Shown: positions 9,038 to 20,118 of the stretch, piece by piece
How positions within the stretch are numbered: the first letter of the stretch is position 1
Layout: each line of letters starts with the position of its first letter
Assembly (NCBI GenBank): GCA_033296885.1
Contig: MU863894.1
Span: 186,001-250,000, forward strand
Length of the DNA stretch: 64,000 bases
DNA from: Triangularia verruculosa
Taxonomy: Eukaryota; Ascomycota; Sordariomycetes; Sordariales; Podosporaceae
Reading direction: 5' to 3'
Notes under the pieces: model-generated
What the model saw: only the letters and a program-made list of their open reading frames with translations
What the model was told of the DNA's origin: nothing
Databases searched by the model: none
Position numbers and translations under genes: made by a program

Positions 9038-12035
9038 TCATACGTCCTCAACCGCACAGTTGGGGTGCAGCACATAAACGATCTTTTGCGCCGCGGCCGA
9101 GGATCCAGCCTGGCCATCCTCTGTATCTTCTTGCATGCCCTGGCCACGAATAGCCATGAGGATGTTTTCCTGTTCCGTTCAAGTTAGCAACTCGATGGTC
9201 ATCAATAACGGATAACAAGCCACATACCTTGACCATCTTCTTCAGGACCTTCTTCGCTAGCGCCAGCTCCCGCTCGTATTCCTCCTCTCCACTTAGTTCC
9301 TCTTCTTTCTGCTCCAAGTACCACTGTACGAGATCCTCGCCTTCGATGCCCTCGCCACTGCCCGAAGTCTCATCCTCGGCAACCTTGGACACGAGCATGT
9401 TGACGATCGAAATGTACTTGTCATACGAGATTGTCTGCTTCTCGCTGTGAGCGGCGGCGGCAGAAGCATCTCCCATGGCCGTGTCGCCCTCACCGTCGGC
9501 CTCGGGAGGCGCCGACGCCGACGCAGCGTCAGCAGCCGCCCTCAACGTAGCTCCGTCCTCAACTGGCTGCTCATCCTCTTCATCAACTTCGACATCGTCA
9601 TGCTCGACAGAGATGATACTCTGTCTCAGTAGATTGTAGGCTTCGTTGACGAAATCTGACGTGATGTCCTCTACGCAGTTCGCCTTGGCAATGGCCTCCG
9701 ACAATCTGATCATACTTTCCAGTTGCCTGACCGTGATACGGTAGCTGTTCTTGCCAATGCCGCCCTGGGCGTCATCGGCTCTGAGATCCTTGTACCTTTG
9801 CACGAGCACCTCCTTGGCCTCGTCGGTAAACTCTGGCCGGTAGGTCCGGGCAAAACGGATGTATCTTTGTAGCTGTTCGGTCGAAAATTCTGGCACAACA
9901 GCCTCGTCGCGCAGCTGGTGGATGCCGACAATGTGTGAAGCTAGATGACGGTCGACTTGCTCGTTGCATTCGTCAAGAATGACAAAGAACAAATCAAAAC
10001 GGGACATGATAGGGGCGGACATGTTGATGTTGGCGCGGAGAGATGTCTTGCGGTTATAACGGCCACCGACAGGGTTTGCGGCAGCCAGAATAGAGGTGCG
10101 AGCGTTGAGGGTGGCCTGAATACCGGCTTTGGCAATAGAGATGGTCTGCTGTTCCATGGCTTCGTGAATGGCGACTTGATCAGCGATATCCATCTTGTCA
10201 AACTCGTCAATGCAGCAGACTCCATTGTCTGCAAGCATCAGAGCACCAGCTTCGATGGTGAATTCGCCGGTCTCTTCATCTTTGACCACGGCGGCCGTGA
10301 GACCAGCTGCGGAGGAGGCCTTGCCGGAAGTGTAAATTGCCCTTGGGGCAAAGTTACAGACATACTTCAAGAACTGCGACTTGGAGGTCGACGGATCACC
10401 AACGATGCAGATGTTGATATCACCACGAAGCTGCATGCCCTCGGCCGTGCTCTTGCTCACGCCAGACAACATTTGCAGCAGAATACCCTTCTTCACGATC
10501 TCGTGGCCGTACACCATGGGCGCGATCGACTGCACCAATCTGGAATAGATGTGATCACTGTGCACCATGGCACGGAGATCGTCCACCTCGGCTTGTGTAT
10601 ACGAGCTCAGCGTGGCATCCTGCATCTCCTTCAGGCTCTCCGCCGTCTCAACCGCCACATTCCCGTTCAGACTCCCAATCATGTCCACAATCTGAGCCTC
10701 ACCAGAGGCACCAAGGGAAGACACATCTGGCGTGACCATGCAGGCCAGGAATGCCAGCCTGTAGGTCAAATCTCTGACACCGAGCGCTTTCAACCCGCCC
10801 ACACCACTTCCACCTGCATCAGCACCCCTATCATCTCTCACCGCCACTTTTCTGAGACCTGGCAGACCGAGCTGACTGACATCTGGAACCACGATCAGGG
10901 CACCTGTGAAGATGCACTTCTCTCCTGCCTTTGCTCTGTCGACAATCTCTCCTCTGAGGATCACATCCATCGTTCTTGGCATGCTGCCGGTGGGAATTTC
11001 ACTGCTGTTCTCCTGCACTCTGACTTTCTGCCAGTCGACGAACGTGCTCTGCCTAATGTCTAATCTCCACGCGGTCCTGTTCTGGCAAGTGGCGTTGGGG
11101 CATTGGGTTGGTTCTGTGTACCGGAAAGTCTGCTCAACATCTGGAACAACAGCCCGGCAGCCCTCACAGACGAATGTCGCAAGGGCCAGTTCGGGTCTGA
11201 CCTCGGATGTACGAGTGACGGTGCCGCTGATACTCAGAAGCTGGCCTACATTTCTGGCCCTCATCGACCGGACTCTTGACACAAGGGGAAGATTGTAGAA
11301 GGCGATGGCAAACAGCTTATCAGTTTGCTGATTCGCGGTTTTGCTATTCATTTCGGACTGAGTGCCTGTCCCGCCGAGTGTGCTGCTGCCAGTACCATGG
11401 TGCTGGCTTGATGCGGTTGGTTGCCTATGCTCCCTGAAATATTGTGGCTCGTGTTTTGCGATCTGGTTGTGCAGCGCCGCTGTCAAAAAGGGCAAGAAGC
11501 GGTAGTAGTTGTTCATGATACCATCGGCCAAAGCGCCATTGTTCCAGCTGAGGAGGTGTTTGTAGTCGACATACAAGGTGGATAGTTGATAAGTGCGCAT
11601 ACCGTGGATTTGTGCGACGTAATAGCGGTCTGTGGTCACAGCTGAAGAAGTGGGCTGGCCAGAGGAAGTGGGTGTTTCGACAAATCTATCATGATAAAAA
11701 TGTTATTACAATCATCTGGCTAGAGAACCATGGCTGCGATCGTACCCTTCAATAAAATTCTCAAAGTGGTCCTGGACCATGCGCCCGATACTATCTTCCA
11801 CTCGGGGAATATTGGCAGGATCTGTCGGTCTGGCCCTCACTGGGACCTGATCGTCTGCAAAGCCATCGCCGGCGCCAGCACCTTCGTCATCACTGGGCGC
11901 GCCGAGACTTTCTGAAGGAGGACCACGAGGTCTCCCACTGGAGGGGAACTGTTGCCTCCCGCCGGCGCGGGGTGTCCTCGATGGACCATCCGACATCATG
12001 AACCCAGCATCGCTGGAGGCTGAAGGGGTTGCCAT
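9038..12035 (-). CDS. mcm6: MCM6 replicative helicase subunit
   Basis: Exons 12035-11746, 11685-9228 and 9169-9038 (introns 60 and 58 nt) give 959 aa. Exon 1 carries the disordered N-terminus (MATPSASSD...) through NIPRVEDSIGRMVQDHFENF. Exon 2 contains the zinc-finger-like cysteines (FVCEGC...CPNATC, about 269-300), Walker A GDPSTSKS near 529, Walker B CCIDEFDK near 591, and the arginine finger region SRFDLFFVI. Exon 3 supplies the C-terminus ending NCAVEDV; without it the long frame would run into the intron. The segment LLRQSIISVEHDDVEVDEED is diagnostic for Mcm6 over the other MCMs. The protein is part of the Mcm2-7 ring loaded at origins and active in the CMG helicase. An acidic/Ala-rich insert follows the AAA+ core. 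The gene lies just downstream of esa1 on the same strand. Confidence 0.96.
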
Positions 12036-12628
12036 TTTTTCGCTACTATTATTTTCGTTTCTCGTACAAAGCGTATCGCCTCTTGACAGCCGGTGGAATG
12101 AGACACAGCTGTATTCGGGGGCTGGTTTGGTTGTTTGGTTGTGAATGCGACCAAAACAGGGCGGGGAAGATTGGACCGGGATGAAAGATTGTCGCAAAGA
12201 AAGCTGCGTTGTCAGCGCGGTTGTCAGGGACAGAGACGAAAGATCCACCGAGTCAATAGAAACGCGAGAAAACGCGGGACACGCGCTCCAGTCACAAAAG
12301 GGGTACGTGATTGTGGGGTTTGGTTTAATTGACTCGTTACATGCATACCTACCTTTGCGTCCTGGATAGCTGCACATCAATGCTCCACTGCAACAACCTC
12401 CGACAACTACATACATATATACACACGGGGGCCTCGCTACTCTGACCAGTCCATCTCTACCTGCTCTGAAAGTCTCGTAGCATAAACTGGCCTTTTTTCC
12501 CCTTGAGCAGGTGCTAAAAGTACCTCCAAGGTTGCAGCCGGTTTGCAATCGGGTATAAGTTTCACTGGCAAGCCCTCGTTCTCCATCGAGCCTGTCCTTA
12601 ACCACATTTGCCTCAGTTTGGGATCGTC
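12036..12628. other. Region between esa1 stop and mcm6 start
   Basis: 593 bp holding the esa1 3' UTR and the mcm6 promoter and leader. The mcm6 reading frame stays open upstream of its ATG through this stretch and into esa1 (to about 12677). It lacks conserved features, and I treat it as chance. Confidence 0.55.
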
Positions 12629-14208
12629 CTACCAACCCCAAGTTCTTGATGATGCTGTAAATACGGGCGGCTTCCATTGGATTCGTTCAGGATCAATCAG
12701 CCTCTTCTGTTTCGCCCTGCTCTTCGCCCTCTGTTCAATCAGTTTGTCTGACAACACAATCTTGTGCTCTCCCTTGTGGTAAACCTGCATCTTGAGCGCC
12801 TGGAGAGTATGTTCAACGTCGGTCGCCGTCATGGAGAGGTGCTGTGCGATGGTCTCAATGGTGCACTTCTCGTCCCTCTCGCTAAAGCCAAGGAGCAGAT
12901 CAATGATGTTTTCTGACCAGTACTGGCGGTAACTCAGGAGACCAAGATCCGAAAGCGGCTTCTCTGGCGAACCAAGTTTGCCTTCTATCTTGGAAAGCTC
13001 GTATGAGAACTGAATCAGAAGACGTCCATAACCCTTGCGCTGATATTGCGGGAGCGTCAAGATACACGCAACGTTGTAACCATCAGTACTTTCCTTTTCC
13101 TTGGAGAAATATCCAATAAGATGGCACCCGCGCTCGTCTCTGGTCGTCATGACGTAGAACAGAAATGGGTCGACATCGTAGTAAAGCGTCTTGTGGTCAA
13201 GAAACATCTTTGACAGTAGACACAAGTTCCGGCACCACGTCCTTTGCCTTCGGCCGTCAATCTCAAAGAAGGACACAAAATCGTCGCGGTAGATTTCGTT
13301 TCCTGGAGGATGCTGTAGCGTGCATTTTTGCCGATGTCTCGAAAAGGACTTCATATCGGCATAGTAGCTCAGGCAGAATTCGCAGATAAATATCGACTCC
13401 TCCTGGCTGAACGCCTCGGGATACGGCGAGAAATACCATGGAAACAACACGTACCGCCCAAACTCGACCTGCGAGATATTGCGGATTCTCGATACTTCAG
13501 CCGGATTTTGTGTCATGGACCCTGATGTGCGGAGCTTCTCGATTTCTTGCTGGCGACTGAAAGGACCGAGGCTTTCCTTTTTCGCGGCGCCCGCTGGTGT
13601 CTCGTCTTCGTCAATCTCCATCTCGTCGGGCCCAAGAGCACCAGGTGTTCCTCCCACCTCCAAGCTCCCCATCGACTTCTCCTCTGTCTCCTGGTTCTTG
13701 TCCTTGTGCTGTCCATTCTCAACGTATTCTGTCCAAGGGTGTGGCGTTTGGCCCTCAGATGCGACCGACTGCTCCCTTTTGCTTACTCGTTTCTGATTCT
13801 TCTTGGATGGTTGTGACTTTTTGGACGTCGCTGCCGTTGTCTTCTTACTCTTCAGATCCTTTGGTTTGTCCTTCTCTGGATTTGGCCACTCAACCTCCTT
13901 GTCGAAGTTTATCCTCGATTGGGGCACCCACTCGTCCAAACGTTTGTTGAAACTGTCAAAGTTTGCGTACCATTGCCGTCCACTTTTGGTTTCCCGAATG
14001 CCCAGAATTGTTGCGCGACGTGGTTCGCCATCTTTCGTAACGTATGCGACGCATCCAGCTCTGTTTTAAAAAATGTCAGCATACCGATCGCAAATGCGAC
14101 GGGCGCATCGCCAGGAAGGCAAAACACCTACACTAGAGTATCCGCGGTCGCGAAGCCTTTTTTCTTTGGCTCATCACGTCCGACCGATGCTTCTGCGCTA
14201 GGACTCAT
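12629..14208 (-). CDS. esa1: MYST histone acetyltransferase Esa1 (NuA4 catalytic subunit)
   Basis: Exons 14208-14132 and 14060-12629 (intron 71 nt, donor GTAGGT) give 502 aa. Exon 1 encodes MSPSAEASVGRDEPKKKGFA. The chromo-barrel domain spans about 26-85 (AGCVAYVTKDGE...YANFDSFNKRLDEWV). A basic, disordered linker follows. The MYST domain then begins with a C2HC zinc finger (CEFC...HRQKC, about 252-275). The acetyl-CoA loop is QYQRKGYG. The catalytic Cys (ACILTLP, near 358) and Glu (SPEKPLSDLG, near 392) are 34 residues apart, as in yeast Esa1 (304/338). The C-terminus IQWKPPVFTASSRTWGW is typical. The enzyme acetylates histone H4, H2A and H2A.Z in the NuA4 complex and is essential in yeast. 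rex4 is divergent, 477 bp away. Confidence 0.95.
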
Positions 14209-14685
14209 GATGAAATTCAATGCGCGATGTACGATGTAGCAAAGCCGATGAGATGGATGGCCACGCTGATGCGAACCGGATGTTTGATGAAATTCAATTC
14301 TGGTGCCCGGGCCTTGAGCTCTAGGAGCTTCGACACCTAATAACCGGCAGTGAATTGCCCCTCCAAAAGCTTGGTGGACTTTTGGGGCACGGTCAACTAC
14401 AAACGGCGCCGCTCGGGTGGTCCAGAACAATTCCAGGCACCTTGATGGCCGCTGTCAGAAATGCCACCTCAGGGCGGTGAAAGACAGGAGTGTCAACCTA
14501 ACCCCAACCCTCCGTCGCTTAGCGACGACGGGAAGTCTCCACTTTCCTTCTTGGTGCAAATCCCATGAATCTCATTTTCACTCCAAGCCATACTCCATCA
14601 CCATCCTTCTCAACACCACTCAGGCTCACGATCCTGAGTTTACTGATGAGTCGGCAATAACATTGCGACCACATAATCCGCCATC
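14209..14685. other. Divergent promoter region esa1 / rex4
   Basis: 477 bp between the two ATGs. No coding frame or clear conserved element could be identified by eye. Confidence 0.5.
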
Positions 14686-15693
14686 ATGGCCCCCGAGCTC
14701 TCATCGAACTGGAAGATTCTTCAAGCCCGGCTGAAAGCTGCATCTGCGTCGAAACCGGCAACCTCGTCCCCTCCAGCCAACACTTCAACTTCGGCTGACA
14801 ACAAAAAGAGAAAATTAACATCTGATGACAAATACTCAAAAACAAGTAACAAGAGGACCAAAACATCTTCATTTCCCAAGAAGCCACCACCAAAGACTAC
14901 CTCAACTACCAACTCCAAGGGGAAAATGGGCGCCGTCTCGTCTCAACCAGTGACTTCAACGGCCCCCCTCACGAATCAGCCGTCTATTCAGTTTCTAAGA
15001 CAAAATCACGGAATTTCTCGCGAGTCTCTGACGGAAGCTTACAACCTCGCAACCTCACCCTCACTACTCTCTTCGTTGCCAAGTCATCCCAACCAGGGCC
15101 TCTCCCCAACAGCTTCATTGGACAAGACGAAATACCTGGCGATCGATTGCGAAATGGTCGGAATCGGACCCGGAGGTATCGACTCCTCTCTGGCTCGCGT
15201 GTCAATAACTGATTTCCATGGCACCCAAGTCTACGACTCCTATGTTCTCCAGCGTGAAAAGGTCACAGATTGGAGGACTGCCGTGTCTGGCATTGCACCA
15301 AAACACATGAGGGATGCCCGGTCATTCTCTGACGTACAATCCAAAGTTGCCGAACTGCTGAAAGGCAGGATAGTGGTTGGTCACGACGTCAAGCATGATC
15401 TCAGGTGCCTCGAACTTGACCACCCAGCCAAGATGATACGGGATACAGCCAAGTTTTCGGGATTCAAAAAGTACGGGAATGGGCCCAAGCCAGCTTTGCG
15501 GGTGCTAGCGAAGGAGCTTCTAGGTTTGGAGATCCAGACGGGACAGCACAGCAGTATTGAAGATGCAAGGGTTGCAATGCTGTTGTTCAGGAAGCACAAG
15601 CCAGCATTCGACATGGAGCATGCGAACCGTTACCCAGAGGATGTCAAGAAGCCGAGTAAGGGAGGGAAGGGCAAGAAGTCGAAGAGGAAGTGA
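14686..15693 (+). CDS. rex4: RNA exonuclease 4 (Rex4), DEDDh family
   Basis: Single exon, 335 aa, from ATG in a good context (ccatcATGg). The N-terminus (1-145) is Ser/Thr/Lys-rich with basic stretches that could serve nuclear or nucleolar targeting. The exonuclease domain spans about 150-310. It has the DEDDh residues D154 and E156 (IDCEMVG), D234 (GHDVKHD), and H288 with D293 (HSSIEDAR). The Lys-rich C-terminus (KGGKGKKSKRK) fits a nucleolar protein. In yeast, Rex4 takes part in pre-rRNA processing (ITS1). The alternative, another Rex/ISG20-like exonuclease, is less likely given the small size and the GHDVKHDL motif. Confidence 0.93.
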   Translation: MAPELSSNWKILQARLKAASASKPATSSPPANTSTSADNKKRKLTSDDKYSKTSNKRTKTSSFPKKPPPKTTSTTNSKGKMGAVSSQPVTSTAPLTNQPSIQFLRQNHGISRESLTEAYNLATSPSLLSSLPSHPNQGLSPTASLDKTKYLAIDCEMVGIGPGGIDSSLARVSITDFHGTQVYDSYVLQREKVTDWRTAVSGIAPKHMRDARSFSDVQSKVAELLKGRIVVGHDVKHDLRCLELDHPAKMIRDTAKFSGFKKYGNGPKPALRVLAKELLGLEIQTGQHSSIEDARVAMLLFRKHKPAFDMEHANRYPEDVKKPSKGGKGKKSKRK

Positions 15694-16702
15694 ATGGGTG
15701 CGGAATATGGACGGGTCATGCATTACAGAAGACTATCTTGAGCGCATTCTGGAGGCATATCGCTGAAGCAAGGCTTGCCAGCATCCGAGGGTCTCCAGCG
15801 GAATCAGGGGCCGCTCTCCGTGGTTTACAAAGTGCACTGTTGGTTGCAGAGACCATCAGTCTTGCAGTCTTGCCTTTTCAGGTTGTTGTTTGGCAGCAGC
15901 AATGGAAAAGCAACTTTGCTCCAACCCTTTATCTAGGTGCTATCAACCAGGTAGACCTTAAGAGATGCGATTTTCGGTGGATATTCAGCCAACCACAGCC
16001 TGCAACGAGTCAAAGATGTACGACCGATAAAGGCAAAAACTTGTTCACAAGTCCCACCGAGGATTGCGAGCACGTAGGAATTACGGGGTGAGGAGGTGGC
16101 AGACAGTCACCAGAGACACCCGCAGAAGAAGATCCATGTTGCAGGATGAACTGTTACAGAGAAGGGAGGCAACGTATCTTAGGATGCGATTCATCATTTC
16201 ATGTTGAGTGACCGAAGGTCAAATGAATAAAACAAACCATATTAAACGAGTCGACTGCCATTTTGTTCTTAATTGAGGGATATACTCTTTGCGAGATTTT
16301 GTAACATTGAAGCTAGAGAGGTGAAAACGGGTAATGGTGTCATGATGAAACGGTGAAATGGGGGAATGGGGGAATGGGATGCTAAAAATCAAGTATTGAC
16401 ATTAGTAACTAAGCTGCCATGTACTCCGACCCGTTGTCTGTCTAGTATGTTGAAGTCGTGCATCAGGGGCTTGCCACATCATCGACAGGGTTAGGGTTGA
16501 TATCCCCCTCGTGAACCTTGCTGGACACTTGACGCGTCTCCAACCGCGTTCCACTTAAACACCCAATTCAGGACGTGTTTCCTCAGAAACCATTGCACCC
16601 CCGAACGATTCCAAACAACACACGGCAAAGCCACCTAAGCGGCATCGACGTAATCATTATTCTCTTACCATCTATCTCAGTCTCGTTGAACCAGAAACAA
16701 AA
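15694..16702. other. Intergenic region rex4 - RNase H2 subunit C
   Basis: About 1 kb with the rex4 3' UTR and the promoter of the next gene. Short open frames are present without family features. I see no RNA gene or repeat. Confidence 0.5.
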
Positions 16703-17215
16703 ATGTCAACTTCACAACCTATCCTCAATCTTGGCGCCGTGTCATCCTCACCCAAGAAGACCACAGCTCACCTCCTCCCATGCAAAATTCACCACACCGG
16801 CCCTGTCGAACCAACGCGGTCTTTCTGGGACCCTCAGCCATCAGCATCGTCTTCAGGTATGTGATTCCGTCATCACGTTCGACTCGGTCCGAGTAATCTG
16901 ACATGGATTGCAGACACAAAAGAAGCCTACTTCCGCGGCCGCAAGCTAAAGGGGAAATCCGTCGCCTTGCCGGAAGGCTACAAGGGGGTCGTCGCCATCT
17001 CGTCTCTACCAGATCAGAACGTGGATGCGGATGTAATAGATCTGGAAAAGGATAGTCACGGGAAGCTGGAAGTCCAGGCTGAGTTTGACGAGGTGGTAGT
17101 CTGGGGCCACGAAAGTTTAGCCGATGCCGGTGCGGATGGGTATGTGAGAAGTTTGGAGGAGTGGGTAGGTGTTGCAGGGGCGATTCATTGTTTTGATCAA
17201 GGGGCCAACAAGTAG
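16703..17215 (+). CDS. rnh203: Ribonuclease H2 subunit C (Rnh203)
   Basis: Two exons, 16703-16856 and 16914-17215 (57-nt intron, donor GTATGT, acceptor GCAG), giving 151 aa. The short size meant no single frame showed the whole protein. The conserved blocks are HLLPCKIHHTGPV near residues 24-36, YFRGRKLKGKSVALPEGYKG near 57-76, and the C-terminal EEWVGVAGAIHCFDQ. These match the fungal RNase H2 non-catalytic subunit C (Rnh203/AYP1). It forms the trimeric RNase H2 with the A and B subunits and helps remove ribonucleotides from DNA. It is convergent with the MDR gene, with only 127 bp between the stop codons. Confidence 0.88.
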
Positions 17216-17342
17216 CGGGGGTTCGTTGGCTAGATGCGGTTGGCACAGCATGAAAACATATATAAATTATGTGGATGGTGTACAAGAGCTAAACACAACT
17301 AAGGGAACGGGCTAGATATACAACAAAGTCGCATCAGACGCC

Positions 17343-18521
17343 TTACAGCTTAGGTGACTGCGCGCCTTCATCCTCCCCATCCATGAGAATGACCAGTTTG
17401 CCGAACTGCTTCCCGCCCTTGAGATCCTCGAACAACCCATCAATTCCTTGAATATTCTCCAAGCCACCGCTCACAACCCGGCTTACCACAGGCCTGATTT
17501 TATTCTCGTCCACAAACCTGACCAAGTCCCCAAACTCAGCCCTGCTACCCATGCTGGTGCCTCTCAGCTCAATATTCTTCAGCACGGCGTTCATGTTCCA
17601 TTCCATCTTCGGCCCAACCGTCATTCCATAAACCACAATCTTGCCTCCCTGCTTCAGCAGCTTCACCCCCTTGGCCACAATATCTCCTCCCGAGCCGTCA
17701 ACGATAACATCAATAAACGGCCGTGTCTTTGGCAGCTGCTTGAGCAGCGTCTTCTCCCAAGTCGCCTCCGTGTACAACACTCCCCCCTTGGCACCCATCC
17801 CCAGTGCCTTGGTGATCTTCTCCTGAGAGGACGAGGTAACATAGACATTGCACCCCTTCTTCACCGCAAACTGCAGCGCCGCCAACGCAACCCCTCCTCC
17901 GATTCCCGTTACGAGCACGTTCTGTCCCCTCTCGGCCTCTCCCTTTGTGACCAGGGCCCTCCACGCTGTCAAGCCGGCCAATGGCAGCGCAGCGCCCTCC
18001 GCCGGAGTCAAATGGGCCGGGGCGGGGAAGACCTCCTCTTCTGGCACGAGAATAAAACTCTGGGCGGTGCCTTGATTGGAATAACGAGCCGAGCCACCGA
18101 TGACGCTCCATTCCTTTTCCTCCTTGTTGGTTTCCGTGGCAGGGATTGGTTCAGGGCCATCGGGAGAAGAGATCCAGCCTCGGGAGGGCGTCACCAAGAC
18201 AGGCTTGTTGTACAGCGGCGACGAGCTGGGCGATACCACAGTCCCATAGCCATCGGCCAACAGTGGGGCCGAGAAGGAAATTCCGGGGTAAAGATGCTGG
18301 CGGATGAACAAATCGCGGTGGTTGAGCGCTGAGGCTTGGACCTTGACGAGAACCTGTCCTGGCCCTGGCGTGGCAACCGCAGAGGTGTTGAGCTGAAGGC
18401 TGTGGCGATGATTAGTGATTGCTGGAAAACCACAACAATAACACAAAACTCACGAATAATACACCTTGCCAGGCTTTGCGCCTTCAACAGGCTTGATAGT
18501 AAGGCTCTGGTTTCGAGGCAT
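17343..18521 (-). CDS. Zinc-independent MDR oxidoreductase (quinone oxidoreductase-like)
   Basis: Exons 18521-18454 and 18399-17343 (54-nt intron, donor GTGAGT) give 374 aa starting MPRNQSLTIKPVEGAKPG. The N-terminal GroES-like domain (about 25-150, with PGPGQVLVKVQASALNHRD) is followed by a Rossmann nucleotide-binding domain (VLVTGIGGGVALAALQFA, about 180-200). The Cys/His ligands of zinc-type alcohol dehydrogenases are missing, so it belongs to the zinc-free quinone oxidoreductase/YogA-like branch of the medium-chain dehydrogenase/reductase superfamily. It is probably NADPH dependent and cytosolic; the substrate cannot be deduced. The upstream frame beginning MCYCCG lies in the intron and is not the true start. 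Confidence 0.88.
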
Positions 18522-18980
18522 GGTGAAATCAACGACTTAATTCCGATGTCAATCAAGTTTCAGTGGATTGTACATATCAGGAAGCAGTCAACATGAACAA
18601 ATGGGATCTACCTTGAAGAGCCCCTGCGTGTGTGCCTGCGTGTCGTCCTTTTAAGAAATCGAATCCCGGCACTAAGAGGAGTTGGGGCCCGGGTCCGTCT
18701 TCCCCACGTTCCCCCGCACCAACGGCTATGGATCTCGAACCGATGACGCCAGTTGCCTCGGTTCCTTTCCCAGAACTGCACAATGAAAAAATGGTATCTG
18801 TCCTTGAAGCAAAAAATAAAATAAAAAAATCAACCAAATCACAAAAACAAAAACATATGAGTAAACTCGTCAACAGTTCACCTGCTTGGGTATCATGAGT
18901 TCTGGATTCAAAGATCCAGATTGACAGGTTTCCATTACACAGCCGTGACAGCCTCCCTTCTTCCCATCCGCCACTTGAAC
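18522..18980. other. Intergenic region between krr1 stop and MDR gene start
   Basis: 459 bp holding the promoter of the MDR gene and the 3' UTR of krr1, both on the minus strand. It includes an A-rich run around 18810-18860. No gene is supported. Confidence 0.5.
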
Positions 18981-20118
18981 TCATTCGTGCGAGGTCTTCC
19001 TCTTCTTGGACTTGGCGGCACTTTCCTCGGGCGGCACATACTCCTTCTCACGCTCGCGCTTCTTTTCCTCCTTCTTCTGCTTCGACTTCTCCGCCCGCTC
19101 TTGCTCGGCCATCCGTTGCTTCGCCTCCTTGCCCAGAAAGTACTCGCCACTCTCGATCTGCATGTCGACCTTGCTCTTCTCTGGCGCTGGGGGGAATGGT
19201 GTGTAGGTCTTCTTGGACTTGTCTGTGACAACGTGTGGCTTGTGTCTCTTTGACAGCGTGCGCTTCTTGAAGTTTGGTAGGTATCGGCTCCAATCTTCGT
19301 GCGCCAGCGCAGGATCCTTGGCCAGCTCTCTCTTGATCCTGGAAACTGTTAGTCAACGTGTCTGATGTCTAATAGACAAGAGCCAACTTACATCAGCTCC
19401 TTGATCAGATAGATGGGGTGCACGTTTTGCATTGTATCTTCCACGACCCTTCTCACTTCCTTCAGCCCCTTGAATGGCCCCATCACTGAGACTGTGTTTC
19501 CGTGCACCAGGATATAAGTCTGTGTCAGCAGTTCTAGCGCCTTTAGTGCTGCAAAGTGTGTTAGCTGTTTGCTGCATCACCGTTTGACGGAATCAGGCAT
19601 AACACTTACTGGTACCGTTCTGTCCCAGAATACGTTGCCGCCTTTTGACGAACCGTTCCTTGTTTCGTACCATGCTGCGAATCTTGATGATATCACACGC
19701 CATCCCATCCTCCAATATCTTAATCGCCTGGGGTGCTGGAACCGAACGCGCCAAAAGCTTGATCAAATCTCTGGCGTTAAGAACCGCTGCGGGATCGTAT
19801 GTCTACATTTTTTGATTCGTGAGTTTCTATTCTCGTGCCATGGCTGATGGCGCATCTGCTCACCTTTCGGGTTGTCTTGACAGTCATGGAACCCTCGATG
19901 AGATCCAGAACTGCGTCGATGCCGTACTTCTCCAGAGACTTTGTCACGAGTGGCCAAGAATCCTTCAGGTAGCGCTCGCGATATTTGGGGAATAGCGTCA
20001 TGAACGAAGACTCCTCTAGAAATGCGCCGGAAGAATCCTCCTTGGTAAACGGGTCAATCTTCCACTTGTCGATGTCGTCGGTATCCCATGGCTTCTCTTT
20101 CTTGTGTGTGGACGGCAT
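18981..20118 (-). CDS. krr1: Krr1, KH-domain small-subunit processome factor
   Basis: Four exons: 20118-19864, 19802-19610, 19548-19392 and 19338-18981 (introns 61, 61 and 53 nt, all phases checked), giving 320 aa. The N-terminus is MPSTHKKEKPWDTDDIDKWK. The conserved core includes SFMTLFPKYRERYLK, the signature FVKRRQRILGQNG (about 142-155) and a KH-like region (TQTYILVHGNTVSVMG). The tail (about 250-320) is strongly Lys/Glu/Arg-rich and likely coiled or disordered. Krr1 acts in the nucleolus in 18S rRNA maturation and 40S assembly. It is divergent from the GATA gene. Confidence 0.94.

Noticed and set aside
12036..12677. N-terminal extension of Mcm6 by 214 residues
   Set aside because: The residues lack conservation, the ATG at 12035 fits known Mcm6 N-termini, and the extension would overlap the end of esa1.
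18400..18446. Start MCYCCGFPA for the MDR oxidoreductase
   Set aside because: This lies within the intron. The spliced exon at 18521-18454 gives a normal N-terminus in phase.
18640..18780. Possible tRNA-like sequence (GATCTCGAACC) before the MDR gene
   Set aside because: No cloverleaf could be formed around it, and no second promoter box fits at the proper distance.
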